This document shows positions 33,030-41,428 of a DNA stretch of 64,000 nt, piece by piece. A program made the position numbers and the translations under genes. The stretch is from Leucobacter chromiireducens subsp. solipictus (GTDB lineage Bacteria; Actinomycetota; Actinomycetes; Actinomycetales; Microbacteriaceae). Position 1 is the stretch's first letter. Each line of letters opens with the position of its first letter. The stretch spans positions 1-64,000 of the forward strand of contig NZ_QYAC01000002.1 in NCBI RefSeq assembly GCF_016758195.1, given 5' to 3'. The notes below the pieces were generated by a model. It did no database searches, was not told where the DNA came from, and saw only the letters and a program-made list of their open reading frames with translations.

Positions 33030-33914
33030 TCAGGCCAGCGCCACCGCCGCGTGGCGGGCCACCACCTCCGACAGCGTATCGAGCACGGGGGAGCGCAGAT
33101 TCCAGCGCTGCCAGTAGAGGGGCAGCTCGACGGTGGTGCCCGGTTCGAGCTCCACGATCCGCCCCGCCGCGAGCGGCTCGACGCACTGCAGCGCGGGCAG
33201 CATGCCCCAGCCCATGCCGAGCTCGACCGCGTGCGCGAACTCGGCGGACGATGGGATGAAGTGGCGGGGCGGCTCGACCCGTGCCCGGGTGATCCGGTGG
33301 AGGAACCGCTGCTGGAACGCGTCGTGCCGGTCGAACTCGACGGTGGGGGCGCGGCGCAGGGCCTCGACGGTGAGCCCGTCGGGGAAGTGCCGGGCCACGA
33401 ACTCGGGGCTCGCGACCGCGCGGTAGCGATCTCCGCCCAGGCGTGACGAGGTGCATCCGGGCACGGGCTCCCGCGTCGCAGTGAGTGCCGCCATAACCGA
33501 GCCGTTGCGCAGGCTCTCGGTCGAGACGGTCTCGTCCGCGCGGATCACCTCGAAGTACACGCCCGTCTCCCGGGCGGCCTCCGCGAGGGCGGGGACGAAC
33601 CAGGTCGCGAGCGAGTCTGCGTTGACGACGATCGGGATGAGCGTGCCTCCAGCGGGGCCGTGGCCGAGTTCCGCGCCGAGATCATCCGCGATGCGGGCGA
33701 TCTGCCGGGCGGCGCGCAGCACTGCGGCCCCCGCCTCCGTGACCGTGACCGGGCGGGTGCGCTGCACGAGCACCGAGCCCACACGCTCTTCCATCGCCCG
33801 CACGCGCTGGCTCACCGCCGACGGCGTGATGTGGAGGCGGCGGGCCGCCCCCTCGAAGCTGCCCTCGTCGACGACGGCGGTGAAGGTCGCGAGATGCTCG
33901 ACGGGTAGGTCCAC
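33030..33914 (-). CDS. lysG: LysR-type regulator, ArgP/LysG family
   Basis: A 294-residue regulator. The N-terminal helix-turn-helix LATFTAVVDEGSFEGAARRLHITPSAVSQRVRAME is the ArgP/LysG form (given here by position about 6-40), followed by the effector domain with IVVNADSLATWFVPAL. This family senses lysine or arginine and activates the divergent exporter gene. The GTG start has GAGGGAGAC upstream. The lysE homologue is divergent, 100 bp away, matching the lysG-lysE arrangement of Corynebacterium. Confidence 0.88.
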   Translation of the reverse strand: MDLPVEHLATFTAVVDEGSFEGAARRLHITPSAVSQRVRAMEERVGSVLVQRTRPVTVTEAGAAVLRAARQIARIADDLGAELGHGPAGGTLIPIVVNADSLATWFVPALAEAARETGVYFEVIRADETVSTESLRNGSVMAALTATREPVPGCTSSRLGGDRYRAVASPEFVARHFPDGLTVEALRRAPTVEFDRHDAFQQRFLHRITRARVEPPRHFIPSSAEFAHAVELGMGWGMLPALQCVEPLAAGRIVELEPGTTVELPLYWQRWNLRSPVLDTLSEVVARHAAVALA

Positions 33915-34014
33915 GAGAGTCTCCCTCGTTAATGAAGCACTGCTAATGATGGTTGAGAATATACAGGTACGCTGAAGTTGGAGCGGGCGGGGCGCGACCC
34001 CTAACGTCGAACAC

Positions 34015-34623
34015 ATGCTCCTTCCCTTCCTCGTCGGTATCGGCAGCGGCCTCTCGCTCATCATGGCGATCGGCGCGCAGAACGCGTTTGTGCTGCGCCA
34101 GGGGATCCGGCGCGAACACGTGTTGCCCGTGGTCCTCATCTGCGGGCTCACGGACGCCGTACTCGAGACGCTCGGCGTCGCCGGGATCGGCTTTGTCGTG
34201 GAACGGGCCCCGGTGGTGCTCGAGATCGTGCGCTGGGGCGGGGTCGCGTTTCTCCTCTGGTACGCCTGGTCCGCCGCCCGGCGGGCGATGAAGCCGGAGG
34301 TGCTCGTCGCCGCCGACGGCGAGGCCGGATCGCTCAAGCGCACGGTGCTCGCCTGTCTCGCGATCACGTTCCTGAACCCGCACGTCTACCTCGACACCGT
34401 CGTGCTCATGGGGTCCATCGGGAACGCGCAGGGGGACCCCGGCAAATGGTGGTTCGCCGCGGGCGGGGCCCTCGCGAGCCTCGTGTGGTTCTTCGTGCTC
34501 GGCTACGGCGCCCGCGCCCTGACCCGGTTCTTCGCGACGCCGCGCTCCTGGCAGATCCTCGACGGCGTGGTCGCGGTGGTCATGCTGGTCATCGCCGGGC
34601 GGCTTGCCTTCGGCGGGATGTGA
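34015..34623 (+). CDS. lysE: LysE family amino-acid exporter
   Basis: A 202-residue protein with six membrane segments. It starts GIGSGLSLIMAIGAQNAFVLRQGIRREHV, the LysE signature, and has the AITFLNPHVYLDTVVLMGS motif (about 122-140). It exports lysine and/or arginine, protecting the cell from peptide-derived overload. The 100-bp intergenic region with lysG is AT-rich (TTGAGAATATAC and TACGCT spots) and should hold the activator site and promoter. A dispersed palindromic repeat lies 68 bp downstream. Confidence 0.92.
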   Translation: MLLPFLVGIGSGLSLIMAIGAQNAFVLRQGIRREHVLPVVLICGLTDAVLETLGVAGIGFVVERAPVVLEIVRWGGVAFLLWYAWSAARRAMKPEVLVAADGEAGSLKRTVLACLAITFLNPHVYLDTVVLMGSIGNAQGDPGKWWFAAGGALASLVWFFVLGYGARALTRFFATPRSWQILDGVVAVVMLVIAGRLAFGGM

Positions 34624-34690
34624 CCGGTCCCGCGCGAGGCGAGCCGCCGGTGATGGGTGGGTCGCGCGGGGCGGTCGCGCTGGGCGGCCG

Positions 34691-34766
34691 TCACGAACGC
34701 CTCGGAGATCCTGGAGTCAAGTGCCGGATCCGGCACCACATCTCCGTGGATTTCGTGAATCTCCTG
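34691..34766 (+). repeat. Dispersed palindromic repeat A, copy 3
   Basis: The clearest copy. The outer arms TCACGAACGCCTCGGAGAT and ATCTCCGTGGATTTCGTGA are inverted repeats, and the centre GTGCCGGATCCGGCAC (34721-34736) is a perfect 16-bp palindrome. It lies in the gap between convergent lysE and the CitB-type regulator. Confidence 0.8.
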
Positions 34767-34847
34767 TAGATCGGTCGCGAGGGACGGCGCGAGGGACGGC
34801 GGAAGGTGCGGCAGGCGAGGGACGGGCCGCGCTACGCGAGCCGCGCG

Positions 34848-35606
34848 CTACGCGGCGGGGGCGGGAACGAGCCGGTACAGCACCTCCGGGCGGCCCCGCT
34901 TGCCATACCGGTGCGCAATATCGATGACACCGCGACGGATCAGGTGGTCCAGGTACCGGCGTGCGGTCGGGACGGAGATGTGGCTCGCCGCGGCGAGCTC
35001 CGCGACCGTGAGCGGAACGACCGGGTCCAGCGCCGCCACCACCCGCTCCAGGGTGACCGCCGAAATCCCCTTGGGAAGGTGTCCCAGGCCCTGTGCGGGC
35101 CGCCCCGCAGCTTCGGCCACGGTCGCACTCCGGCCGGTGGACAGCAGCCGGTCGATCTCACCCTGCGCCAGCGGGACGTCCCGAACCGCGGCGCGAGCGC
35201 CCAGGTCGATGGCGCGGCGCGTGTGCTCCCCGCGGTAGACCGCTAATCGCGCCTGCAAGGCCTCGGCGGTGAACGGTTTCACCAGGTACCCGATCACCTG
35301 ACCCGCGAGCGCCTGTCGCACCGTGACGCGATCCTGCGAGGAACTGATCACCAGCACGTCCGGGGAGGGCTCCGCAGCGGCGCGCAGCTGATGCAGCACC
35401 TCGACCCCGCTGATATCCGGCAAGCGCATATCGAGCAGAATGAGATCGACGTCGCCGCTGAGCCCGTACTCCACCGCGGCCCGCCCGGTCGCGACCGCGG
35501 CGAGAAGCGTGAAGCCGGGCGCACCATCGAGGAACCGGCTGTGCAGCACTCGAGCCCCCGGGTCGTCGTCCACCACGAGCACGCGGATCTCGGCGCCCGC
35601 GGTCAT
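34848..35606 (-). CDS. CitB/DcuR-type response regulator
   Basis: A 252-residue regulator. The receiver has VLVVDDDPGARVLH, the phospho-Asp in LILLDMRLPDISG (about 57) and Lys in GYLVKPF; the C-terminus is the CitB/DcuR helix-turn-helix (LPKGISAVTLERVVAAL, then AAASHISVPTARRYLDHL). Its start overlaps the kinase stop by 4 bp. Such regulators switch on uptake of citrate or C4-dicarboxylates; the divergent TctCBA operon beyond the kinase is the obvious target. Confidence 0.9.
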   Translation of the reverse strand: MTAGAEIRVLVVDDDPGARVLHSRFLDGAPGFTLLAAVATGRAAVEYGLSGDVDLILLDMRLPDISGVEVLHQLRAAAEPSPDVLVISSSQDRVTVRQALAGQVIGYLVKPFTAEALQARLAVYRGEHTRRAIDLGARAAVRDVPLAQGEIDRLLSTGRSATVAEAAGRPAQGLGHLPKGISAVTLERVVAALDPVVPLTVAELAAASHISVPTARRYLDHLIRRGVIDIAHRYGKRGRPEVLYRLVPAPAA

Positions 35607-36841
35607 CGGATCACCCGCATCTCGAAGCGGAACCGCGCGCCGCCGAGATCGGCCCGCCCGAGCTCCACCGTGCCGCCCCGCGAGGCGACGGTGCGGCGCA
35701 CCAGTTCGAGCCCCATGCCGCGCCCGAAGCCGGACGCGTCCCGTTTCGAGGACACGCCGCGCGTAAACACCCGCTCGGCCTCCTCCGCCGCCACGCCCGT
35801 CCCGTTGTCCGCGACCTCGCCGAAGTAGCGCCCGTCGTGTTCGGTGAGCGCGCAGCGCACCACGGTCGCCCCGGCCTCGCCCGCGTTGCGACACAGATTC
35901 GCCAGGACCAGCGTGACCTCCTCGTCCACCTCCGACTCGACCCGCAGCTCCGTTTCGAGCCGTGCGCCGTGCGCGCCCAACTCAGCGCGCAGCACGTCCA
36001 CCGTGGCGCGGAGCAGCGGTTGATCCGGCAGCGACTCCTCCTCCTGACCGGTGGTCACGGGAGCGATCCCGTCGATGTAGGAGAGCGCCGTGCCCGTGTC
36101 CCCGTGGGCAACCAAGCCGTGGATCACGTGGAGGCGGGTGTGGAATTCGTGCGACTGCTCCCGCAGCGCGGCCGCGGTGCGGCGCAACTCCGCGGCGTCC
36201 CGCGCGGCCTCGTCGAGCCGGCGGAATCGCCGCTCCCAGAGCGCCGCGATCGCCGAGCTCGCCAGGGTGCCCGCGAGAAGCGCGCCGATCACCCACGGCA
36301 CGAGTTCGCCGAACGCTCGCGCGTAGTCCTCGTCGATCCGGCTCTCCAGGATCCCGACCGACAACGCGCCGATCACCTCCCCGGACGCATCGCGCACCGG
36401 CACCTTCGCCCGGAGCGTCTGTCCGATCGTGCCGGTCTCGGTCCCCAGGAACGGCTCCCCGGCCAACACCGTGGAATTATCGGTCGAGAGCCGTTCGCCG
36501 CGCTCGGCGGGGGTCGGGTGAGTGATCCGGATCTGCTCCTCGTCCGAGATCACCACGTAGTCGACTCCGGCCGCGCGCTCGACCACCGTGGCCAGCGGCT
36601 GCAGGTCGCGGGTCGCCACGTGCCGATCCTCGTGCGCTCGCCCCAGCGCATCGCGCACCTGCGCGAGCTCGGCCAGGCTCGAGGCCACGTCGGAAACCCG
36701 ATCCGCCGTCACCGCGCGGATGCTCCGCTCCTGCACCGCGAAGGCGATGCTCGCGGTGACCGCGACCGCCGTGCAGACAATCACGGTCGGCAGGAACAGC
36801 AGCGCGAGCCGCACACCGCGCGGTGTCGACACCCTCGTCAT
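35603..36841 (-). CDS. CitA/DcuS-type sensor histidine kinase
   Basis: A 412-residue membrane kinase. TM1 (LALLFLPTVIVCTAVAVTASIAF, about 11-33) and TM2 (VPWVIGALLAGTLASSAIAALW) flank an extracytoplasmic PAS-like domain with VDYVVISDEEQIRITHPTP and IGALSVGILESRIDEDY, the CitA ligand-binding pattern. There is no obvious cytoplasmic PAS. The phospho-His lies in REQSHEFHTRLHVIHGL, and the ATPase shows ADNGTGV and GFGRGMGLELVRR. It should sense a di- or tricarboxylate outside the cell. Transcribed with the regulator and divergent from tctC. Confidence 0.9.
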   Translation of the reverse strand: MTRVSTPRGVRLALLFLPTVIVCTAVAVTASIAFAVQERSIRAVTADRVSDVASSLAELAQVRDALGRAHEDRHVATRDLQPLATVVERAAGVDYVVISDEEQIRITHPTPAERGERLSTDNSTVLAGEPFLGTETGTIGQTLRAKVPVRDASGEVIGALSVGILESRIDEDYARAFGELVPWVIGALLAGTLASSAIAALWERRFRRLDEAARDAAELRRTAAALREQSHEFHTRLHVIHGLVAHGDTGTALSYIDGIAPVTTGQEEESLPDQPLLRATVDVLRAELGAHGARLETELRVESEVDEEVTLVLANLCRNAGEAGATVVRCALTEHDGRYFGEVADNGTGVAAEEAERVFTRGVSSKRDASGFGRGMGLELVRRTVASRGGTVELGRADLGGARFRFEMRVIR

Positions 36842-37013
36842 TCGTGAAGCCTCCTCATTGCCGTCACAGTCTAAGCGCCGGGGCGACACCTGGGCGGCGG
36901 GGCCGTGAGCATTAATGAGCGAATACCCGCGGGGACGCCCCGGCACCGCGTGCACGCTGACATGGTGGGGGCCTCACCACGGCGCCGTAGCGCCCTCACA
37001 AAGGAGTGATGCA

Positions 37014-38081
37014 GTGAACGCACCGCACACGGGGACACCCCTGTCCCCGGACCCGCACGCCTCAGATCCGCCCACGAATACAGTGCGGCCGACAGGTCGG
37101 ACCCCCCGGCACCTCGCCGCGCGCCTGATCGGCGGCGCGGTCGCCGCCACCGTGATCGGTATCGCGTCATTCGGATCGATCAGCTCCGCGAACGCCGGGC
37201 AGGACATCCAGTCCTCCCTCACCGTGGTCGCCCCGGCCGCGGCCGGCGGCGGGTGGGACACCGTGGCGCGTGAAATGCAGCAGGCGCAGCGCGCGAACGG
37301 GCTGGCCGCGAACGTCCAGGTCGTCAACATGCCCGGGGCCGGGGGGACGATCGCGCTCGGCAACATGACCCGTTTGGAAGGGCGCGCAAACACGCTCCTC
37401 GTCGGCGGAACCGGCCTGCTCGCCGCCACGATCCAGTACGATTCGGCCACCACCCTCGACGACGTCACCCCGCTCGCCGTATTGTTCGAGGAATACGACG
37501 TGATCGTCGTCCCGGCGGATTCGCCCTACGAGACGCTCGATGACCTGGTGACCGCATGGCGGGACAACCCCGGCGCTGTGCCGTGGACCGGCGGCGGATC
37601 GTTCGATCAGCTCGTCGTGACCGATCTGGCGCTCGCCGCCGGCCTCGACCCGATCGACACGAACTACATCTCCTCCGACGGCGGGGGCGAGGCGGTTGCC
37701 GCGCTGCTCAACGGCACCGCGCAGGCCGCCGCGGGCGGCTACCCGGACAACATCGACCAGATCGAGTCCGGGCGGCTGCGCGCCCTCGCGCTCGTCGCCG
37801 AGGAACCCGTGCCGGGCATCGACATTCCCACCGCGCGCGAGCAGGGCTACGACATCACACTCGCCAACTGGCGCATGCTCGCCGCCCCCGCCGGGATCGA
37901 CGACGAGGCGGTCACGGAACTCACCGGGCTGGTCGAAGACACGCTCGCGACCCCCGAGTGGCGCGCTGCGGTGGACCGCTACCACTGGAGCGAACAGGTG
38001 ATTACGGGCCCAGCACTCGCCCCGTTCCTCGCGAACGAACACGCGAGAATCACCCGACTGTACGAGGAGATGGGCGCATGA
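37014..38081 (+). CDS. tctC: Tripartite tricarboxylate transporter substrate-binding protein
   Basis: A 355-residue exported binding protein. After a hydrophilic N-terminus of about 40 residues, a hydrophobic segment (LIGGAVAATVIGIASFGSISSANA) leads to a possible ANA-GQ cleavage site. The mature part has the Bug/TctC landmarks VVAPAAAGGGWDTVAREMQ (carboxylate-binding loop), MPGAGGTIALGNM and PWTGGGSFDQLV. No lipobox Cys is present, which is unusual for a Gram-positive binding protein. The GTG start has AAAGGAG at ideal spacing. It overlaps tctB by 4 bp. Confidence 0.9.
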   Translation: MNAPHTGTPLSPDPHASDPPTNTVRPTGRTPRHLAARLIGGAVAATVIGIASFGSISSANAGQDIQSSLTVVAPAAAGGGWDTVAREMQQAQRANGLAANVQVVNMPGAGGTIALGNMTRLEGRANTLLVGGTGLLAATIQYDSATTLDDVTPLAVLFEEYDVIVVPADSPYETLDDLVTAWRDNPGAVPWTGGGSFDQLVVTDLALAAGLDPIDTNYISSDGGGEAVAALLNGTAQAAAGGYPDNIDQIESGRLRALALVAEEPVPGIDIPTAREQGYDITLANWRMLAAPAGIDDEAVTELTGLVEDTLATPEWRAAVDRYHWSEQVITGPALAPFLANEHARITRLYEEMGA

Positions 38082-38842
38082 CACCGTCGAACAACCCCAC
38101 CGCCATGTCCGCGGTCGTCGGCGAAGAGATCCTGCTGGAGTCCGGCCGGGGCCGCACCGCCGAACTCCTCAAGGGTCTCGTGATGCCCGTCGTGCTCGCC
38201 GCCTTCGCGACCTACCTGGTCGTGGGCATCGTGACGATGCGCGTGCCCGAGGGCACGGCGTTCCCCGGACCCCGGTTCTTCCCCGGGCTGATCGCGGCGG
38301 GCCTTGCCCTGTTCGCGATCCTGCTCGCGACTGCCGCGGTCCGCGCCGCGCTCCGCTCGGACCTCCGCAGCACCCGTACCGTCGGGGCGGGAGATGACGC
38401 GTTCGAATTGCTGGCTGCCGAACACGAGGCTGTGCACGCTGTCGGCGCGAGCCCGGCTGCGGGTGCGGGGGGTTCCGCGGGCGCGATCCCGGCCGCGGGG
38501 CGCGCCGCGGGTGCGGGAATCGGGGCGGATCCGGCCCCCGCGGTCGAGCCGGCCGATCCCGCGGCCGACGGCACCCCCGTGCCCGAGAAGTCGGTCGGCG
38601 TCGACTGGCGATCGCTCGCCTGGGTCGTGCTGCCATTCCTGGCATTTGCGTTCCTGCTGCCGGTGCTCGGTTGGATCATCGCCGCCGCGCTCCTGTTCGC
38701 CGCCGTCGCCCGAGCGTTCGGTCTGCGAAAGCCCCTGATGAGTCTCGTGGTGGGCCTCACCGTGAGCTCTGTCATCTACATCGCATTCGATATCGTCCTC
38801 GGGATGTCCCTCCCCTCGGGCGTGCTGGGTTGGGGGTTCTAA
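38078..38842 (+). CDS. tctB: Tripartite tricarboxylate transporter small membrane subunit
   Basis: A 254-residue protein with about four membrane segments (ELLKGLVMPVVLAAFATYLVVGI; FFPGLIAAGLALFAILLATAAV; SLAWVVLPFLAFAFLLPVLG; LMSLVVGLTVSSVIYIAFDIVL). FPGPRFFPGLIAAGL is the family's hallmark loop. Between segments 2 and 3 is an insert of about 80 residues rich in Ala, Gly and Pro, making it longer than the usual 150-180 residues. It helps TctA move the substrate; the insert's role is unknown. Confidence 0.88.
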   Translation: MTPSNNPTAMSAVVGEEILLESGRGRTAELLKGLVMPVVLAAFATYLVVGIVTMRVPEGTAFPGPRFFPGLIAAGLALFAILLATAAVRAALRSDLRSTRTVGAGDDAFELLAAEHEAVHAVGASPAAGAGGSAGAIPAAGRAAGAGIGADPAPAVEPADPAADGTPVPEKSVGVDWRSLAWVVLPFLAFAFLLPVLGWIIAAALLFAAVARAFGLRKPLMSLVVGLTVSSVIYIAFDIVLGMSLPSGVLGWGF

Positions 38843-38844
38843 CC

Positions 38845-40425
38845 ATGGAAACACTGCAACTGCTGCTCGACGGCTTTGCCGGGGCGCTGAGCTGGCAGAA
38901 CCTGCTTTGGGTGCTTGTCGGCTGTCTCCTCGGCACCGCCGTGGGGGTGCTCCCGGGCCTCGGCTCCTCAATGGCGGTGGCACTCCTGCTCCCCGTCACG
39001 TTCTCGCTTGAACCGACGGCAGCGTTCATCATGTTCGCCGGAGTGTATTTCGGCGGCCTGTTCGGCGACTCGACCATGGGCATCCTGATGAACACGCCGG
39101 GCCAGGCCTCGGCGATCGCCTCCACCTTTGAGGGACACAAGATGGCGCTGAACGGGCGGGCGGCGCAAGCTCTCGCGACCGCGGCGATCGGCGCGTTCGT
39201 GGGCGGCTTCATCGCCTCGATCGTGGTCGTGTTCCTCGCCCCCGCCCTCGCCGACTTTTCCACCCGCTTCGGTCCGGCGGAGTTCTTCGCGCTCGCCGTG
39301 TTCGCGTTCGCCGCGACCTCGACGGTCGTCACCGACAACCCGGTGAAAGGCCTCGCGGCGCTCTTCGTGGGCCTCGGTATCGCCGTGATCGGGATCGATG
39401 GGGTCTCCGGGGCACCGCGCTTCACGATGGACTCGCCGCACCTGTTCGACGGGATCTCGCTGGTCACCGTGACCGTCGCGGTGCTTGCGCTCGGCGAAGT
39501 CATCTACGTGGCGTGCCTGGAACGGCACGTCTCGAACCGTTCACTGATCCGGCCCAAGGGGCGGCCGTGGCTGTCCCGCGCGGAACTGCGCGAGGCGACC
39601 CCGGCCTGGCTGCGCGGCACCGCGATCGGCCTGCCGTTTGGCGTGATCCCGGCCGGCGGCTCCGAGATTCCCACCTTCCTGGCGTACGGCGTCGAGAAGC
39701 GGCTCGACGCTCGGCGGGCGCGCCCGCGCTTCGGCACCGGGGCGATCCGTGGCCTCGCGGCGCCCGAGGCGGCGGGCAACTCCACGACGGGCATGGCGAT
39801 GGGAGCCCTGCTCGCGCTCGGCCTGCCGATCTCGGCGACCGCCGCGATCATGCTCGCCGCGTTCCGCCAGTACGGCCTGCAGCCCGGCCCGCTGCTGTTC
39901 GAGCGCGCCCCCGAACTCGTGTGGGCGCTGCTCGCCAGCTTCTTCATCGCGATGGTGGTGCTGCTGATCCTGAACCTCCCCTTCGCGATGCTCTGGGCCA
40001 AACTGCTGTTGATCCCGCGCCCCTATCTGTACGCGGGCATCACGGTGTTCTGCGCGTTCGGGATCTACGCGACCTCGGGCTCGGTGTTCGACCTGCTCAT
40101 GCTGCTCGGGATCGGCGTGGTCGGCTTCCTGATGCGCGCCCTCGATTACCCGATCGCCCCCCTCATCATCGGGATGGTGCTCGGGCCGCTCGCGGAGACG
40201 AGCCTCCGCGACGCGGCGATGAGCGCCGACGGGGATTTCTCGGTGCTGGTGCAGGGGCCGATCGTGCTCGTGCTCTATGGGCTGCTCGTGCTCGTGCTCG
40301 GCTTCGCGATCCGGAGCCGGATCGTGGCCCGGCGGGCGACCCGGGCGGCGCGACAGGCCGAGGCGACGGGGAACGCCGATGCGGATGCGGCGGGAGCTGA
40401 GGCGGCGGATCCGGCGCGCCCATGA
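38845..40425 (+). CDS. tctA: Tripartite tricarboxylate transporter large permease
   Basis: A 526-residue channel subunit with about twelve membrane segments. It contains the TctA signatures VGCLLGTAVGVLPGLGSSMAVALLLP (about 28-53), YFGGLFGDSTMGILMNTPGQ (about 71-90) and, in the second half, GVIPAGGSEIPTFLAYGVEK and APEAAGNSTTGMAMGAL. It begins 2 bp after the tctB stop. With TctC and TctB it forms a secondary, ion-coupled carboxylate importer. A terminator-like hairpin follows at 40482. Confidence 0.93.
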   Translation: METLQLLLDGFAGALSWQNLLWVLVGCLLGTAVGVLPGLGSSMAVALLLPVTFSLEPTAAFIMFAGVYFGGLFGDSTMGILMNTPGQASAIASTFEGHKMALNGRAAQALATAAIGAFVGGFIASIVVVFLAPALADFSTRFGPAEFFALAVFAFAATSTVVTDNPVKGLAALFVGLGIAVIGIDGVSGAPRFTMDSPHLFDGISLVTVTVAVLALGEVIYVACLERHVSNRSLIRPKGRPWLSRAELREATPAWLRGTAIGLPFGVIPAGGSEIPTFLAYGVEKRLDARRARPRFGTGAIRGLAAPEAAGNSTTGMAMGALLALGLPISATAAIMLAAFRQYGLQPGPLLFERAPELVWALLASFFIAMVVLLILNLPFAMLWAKLLLIPRPYLYAGITVFCAFGIYATSGSVFDLLMLLGIGVVGFLMRALDYPIAPLIIGMVLGPLAETSLRDAAMSADGDFSVLVQGPIVLVLYGLLVLVLGFAIRSRIVARRATRAARQAEATGNADADAAGAEAADPARP

Positions 40426-40481
40426 GCGCTCCCCGCGGGGTGCCCGGGCCGCGCGCCCGGGCGCCCTTGAGCGCGTCGGCG

Positions 40482-40522
40482 CGAGTGTGGTCCGGCGAAC
40501 TGGCCGGCTCGCGCCACACTCG
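40482..40522 (+). terminator. Hairpin after tctCBA
   Basis: CGAGTGTGG and CCACACTCG (9 bp) enclose an inner CCGG/CCGG pairing, 57 bp after the tctA stop. There is no T tail. It precedes repeat A copy 4. Confidence 0.6.
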
Positions 40523-40564
40523 TGCGGACTCGGCCTCCGCGATCCCGCGCGCACGAGATCGACG

Positions 40565-40637
40565 GAGATTCACGCGCCGGGTGCCGGATCCGGCTCAGAA
40601 TCTCCTGGGGTTTCGTGAATCTCCGTGGGTTTGGTGA
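40565..40637 (+). repeat. Dispersed palindromic repeat A, copy 4
   Basis: Shows the core GTGCCGGATCCGGCTC, then the arm GAATCTCCTGGGGTTTCGTGA and a second tandem arm GAATCTCCGTGGGTTTGGTGA. The left arm is altered (GGAGATTCACGCGCC), so this copy is less symmetric. Confidence 0.7.
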
Positions 40638-40655
40638 CTCGGGGCGGTGCAGAGC

Positions 40656-40718
40656 GGGGCCTGGCGCGTGGGGCATGGCGGGTTGCGCAGGTGGGGCCTG
40701 GCGCGTGGGGCATGGCGG
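40656..40718 (+). repeat. Direct repeat of 26 bp, two copies
   Basis: An identical 26-bp unit beginning GGGGCCTGGCGCGTG occurs at 40656-40681 and 40693-40718, between repeat A copies 4 and 5. No gene is seen in this 486-bp gap. Confidence 0.8.
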
Positions 40719-40772
40719 CAGGGGTGTAGGGGCGCGGGGCGGTGGTGACGCTGCCCGGCCGCGTGCTGTGGG

Positions 40773-40859
40773 CGACGAACGCCTCGGAGATCTTTGAGTC
40801 GGGTGCCGGATCCGGCTCAGAATCTCCGTGGATTTCGTGAATCTCCGTGGGTTTCGTGA
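40773..40859 (+). repeat. Dispersed palindromic repeat A, copy 5
   Basis: The left arm CGACGAACGCCTCGGAGATC, core GTGCCGGATCCGGC, right arm GAATCTCCGTGGATTTCGTGA and a second arm GAATCTCCGTGGGTTTCGTGA are all clear. It ends 54 bp before the cytosine deaminase start, so it may lie within that operon's leader. Confidence 0.8.
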
Positions 40860-40912
40860 GCCCTGCGGGGAGCGTGCCAAGCCGGGGCGGATCCCGCAGT
40901 ACGATTAATCTC

Positions 40913-41428
40913 ATGGCACTGAACGACACGGACCGCACCTACCTCGACCTCGCCATCGAGCAGGCACAGCTTGGCTGGGACGAGGGCGGCGTGCCGATCG
41001 GCGCGGCGCTCGTGCACCACGGGCCCGACGGCGACCGCGTGCTCGCGGTGGGCCGCAACCGCCGCGTCCAGGACGGCAGCGTGATCCGGCACGGCGAAAC
41101 CGACTGCCTGGAGCGCGCTGGCCGCCTCCCCGCAAGCGTCTACCGCGAGTGCACGCTCTACACGACGCTCTCCCCCTGCACCATGTGCGCGGGAACCGCG
41201 ATCCTGTACGACATTCCCCGCATCGTCATCGGTGAGAACCAGAGCTTTGAGGCCTCCGAGGAGTGGCTTCGCAGCAAGGGGACCGAGCTCGTGGTCGCCG
41301 AAGACCCCACCTGCCTTGCGCTCATGCAGCGCATGATGGACGAGCGCCCCGAGGTGTGGGCCGAGGACATCGGCGTCGAAACCGACGAGCTGGGCACGGC
41401 TGCTGCGGGCATCGGGCCCCGCGCGTGA
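40913..41428 (+). CDS. Cytosine deaminase, yeast FCY1-like
   Basis: A 171-residue zinc deaminase. The catalytic HGETDCLERAGRL (HxE) and SPCTMCAGTAILY (PCxxC) motifs match the small fungal-type cytosine deaminase far better than the large bacterial CodA barrel. It would convert cytosine (and possibly related pyrimidines) to uracil. The ATG was chosen because the family starts about here. It overlaps the permease gene by 4 bp (ATGA-type), giving a compact cytosine uptake-and-deamination operon. Confidence 0.88.
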   Translation: MALNDTDRTYLDLAIEQAQLGWDEGGVPIGAALVHHGPDGDRVLAVGRNRRVQDGSVIRHGETDCLERAGRLPASVYRECTLYTTLSPCTMCAGTAILYDIPRIVIGENQSFEASEEWLRSKGTELVVAEDPTCLALMQRMMDERPEVWAEDIGVETDELGTAAAGIGPRA

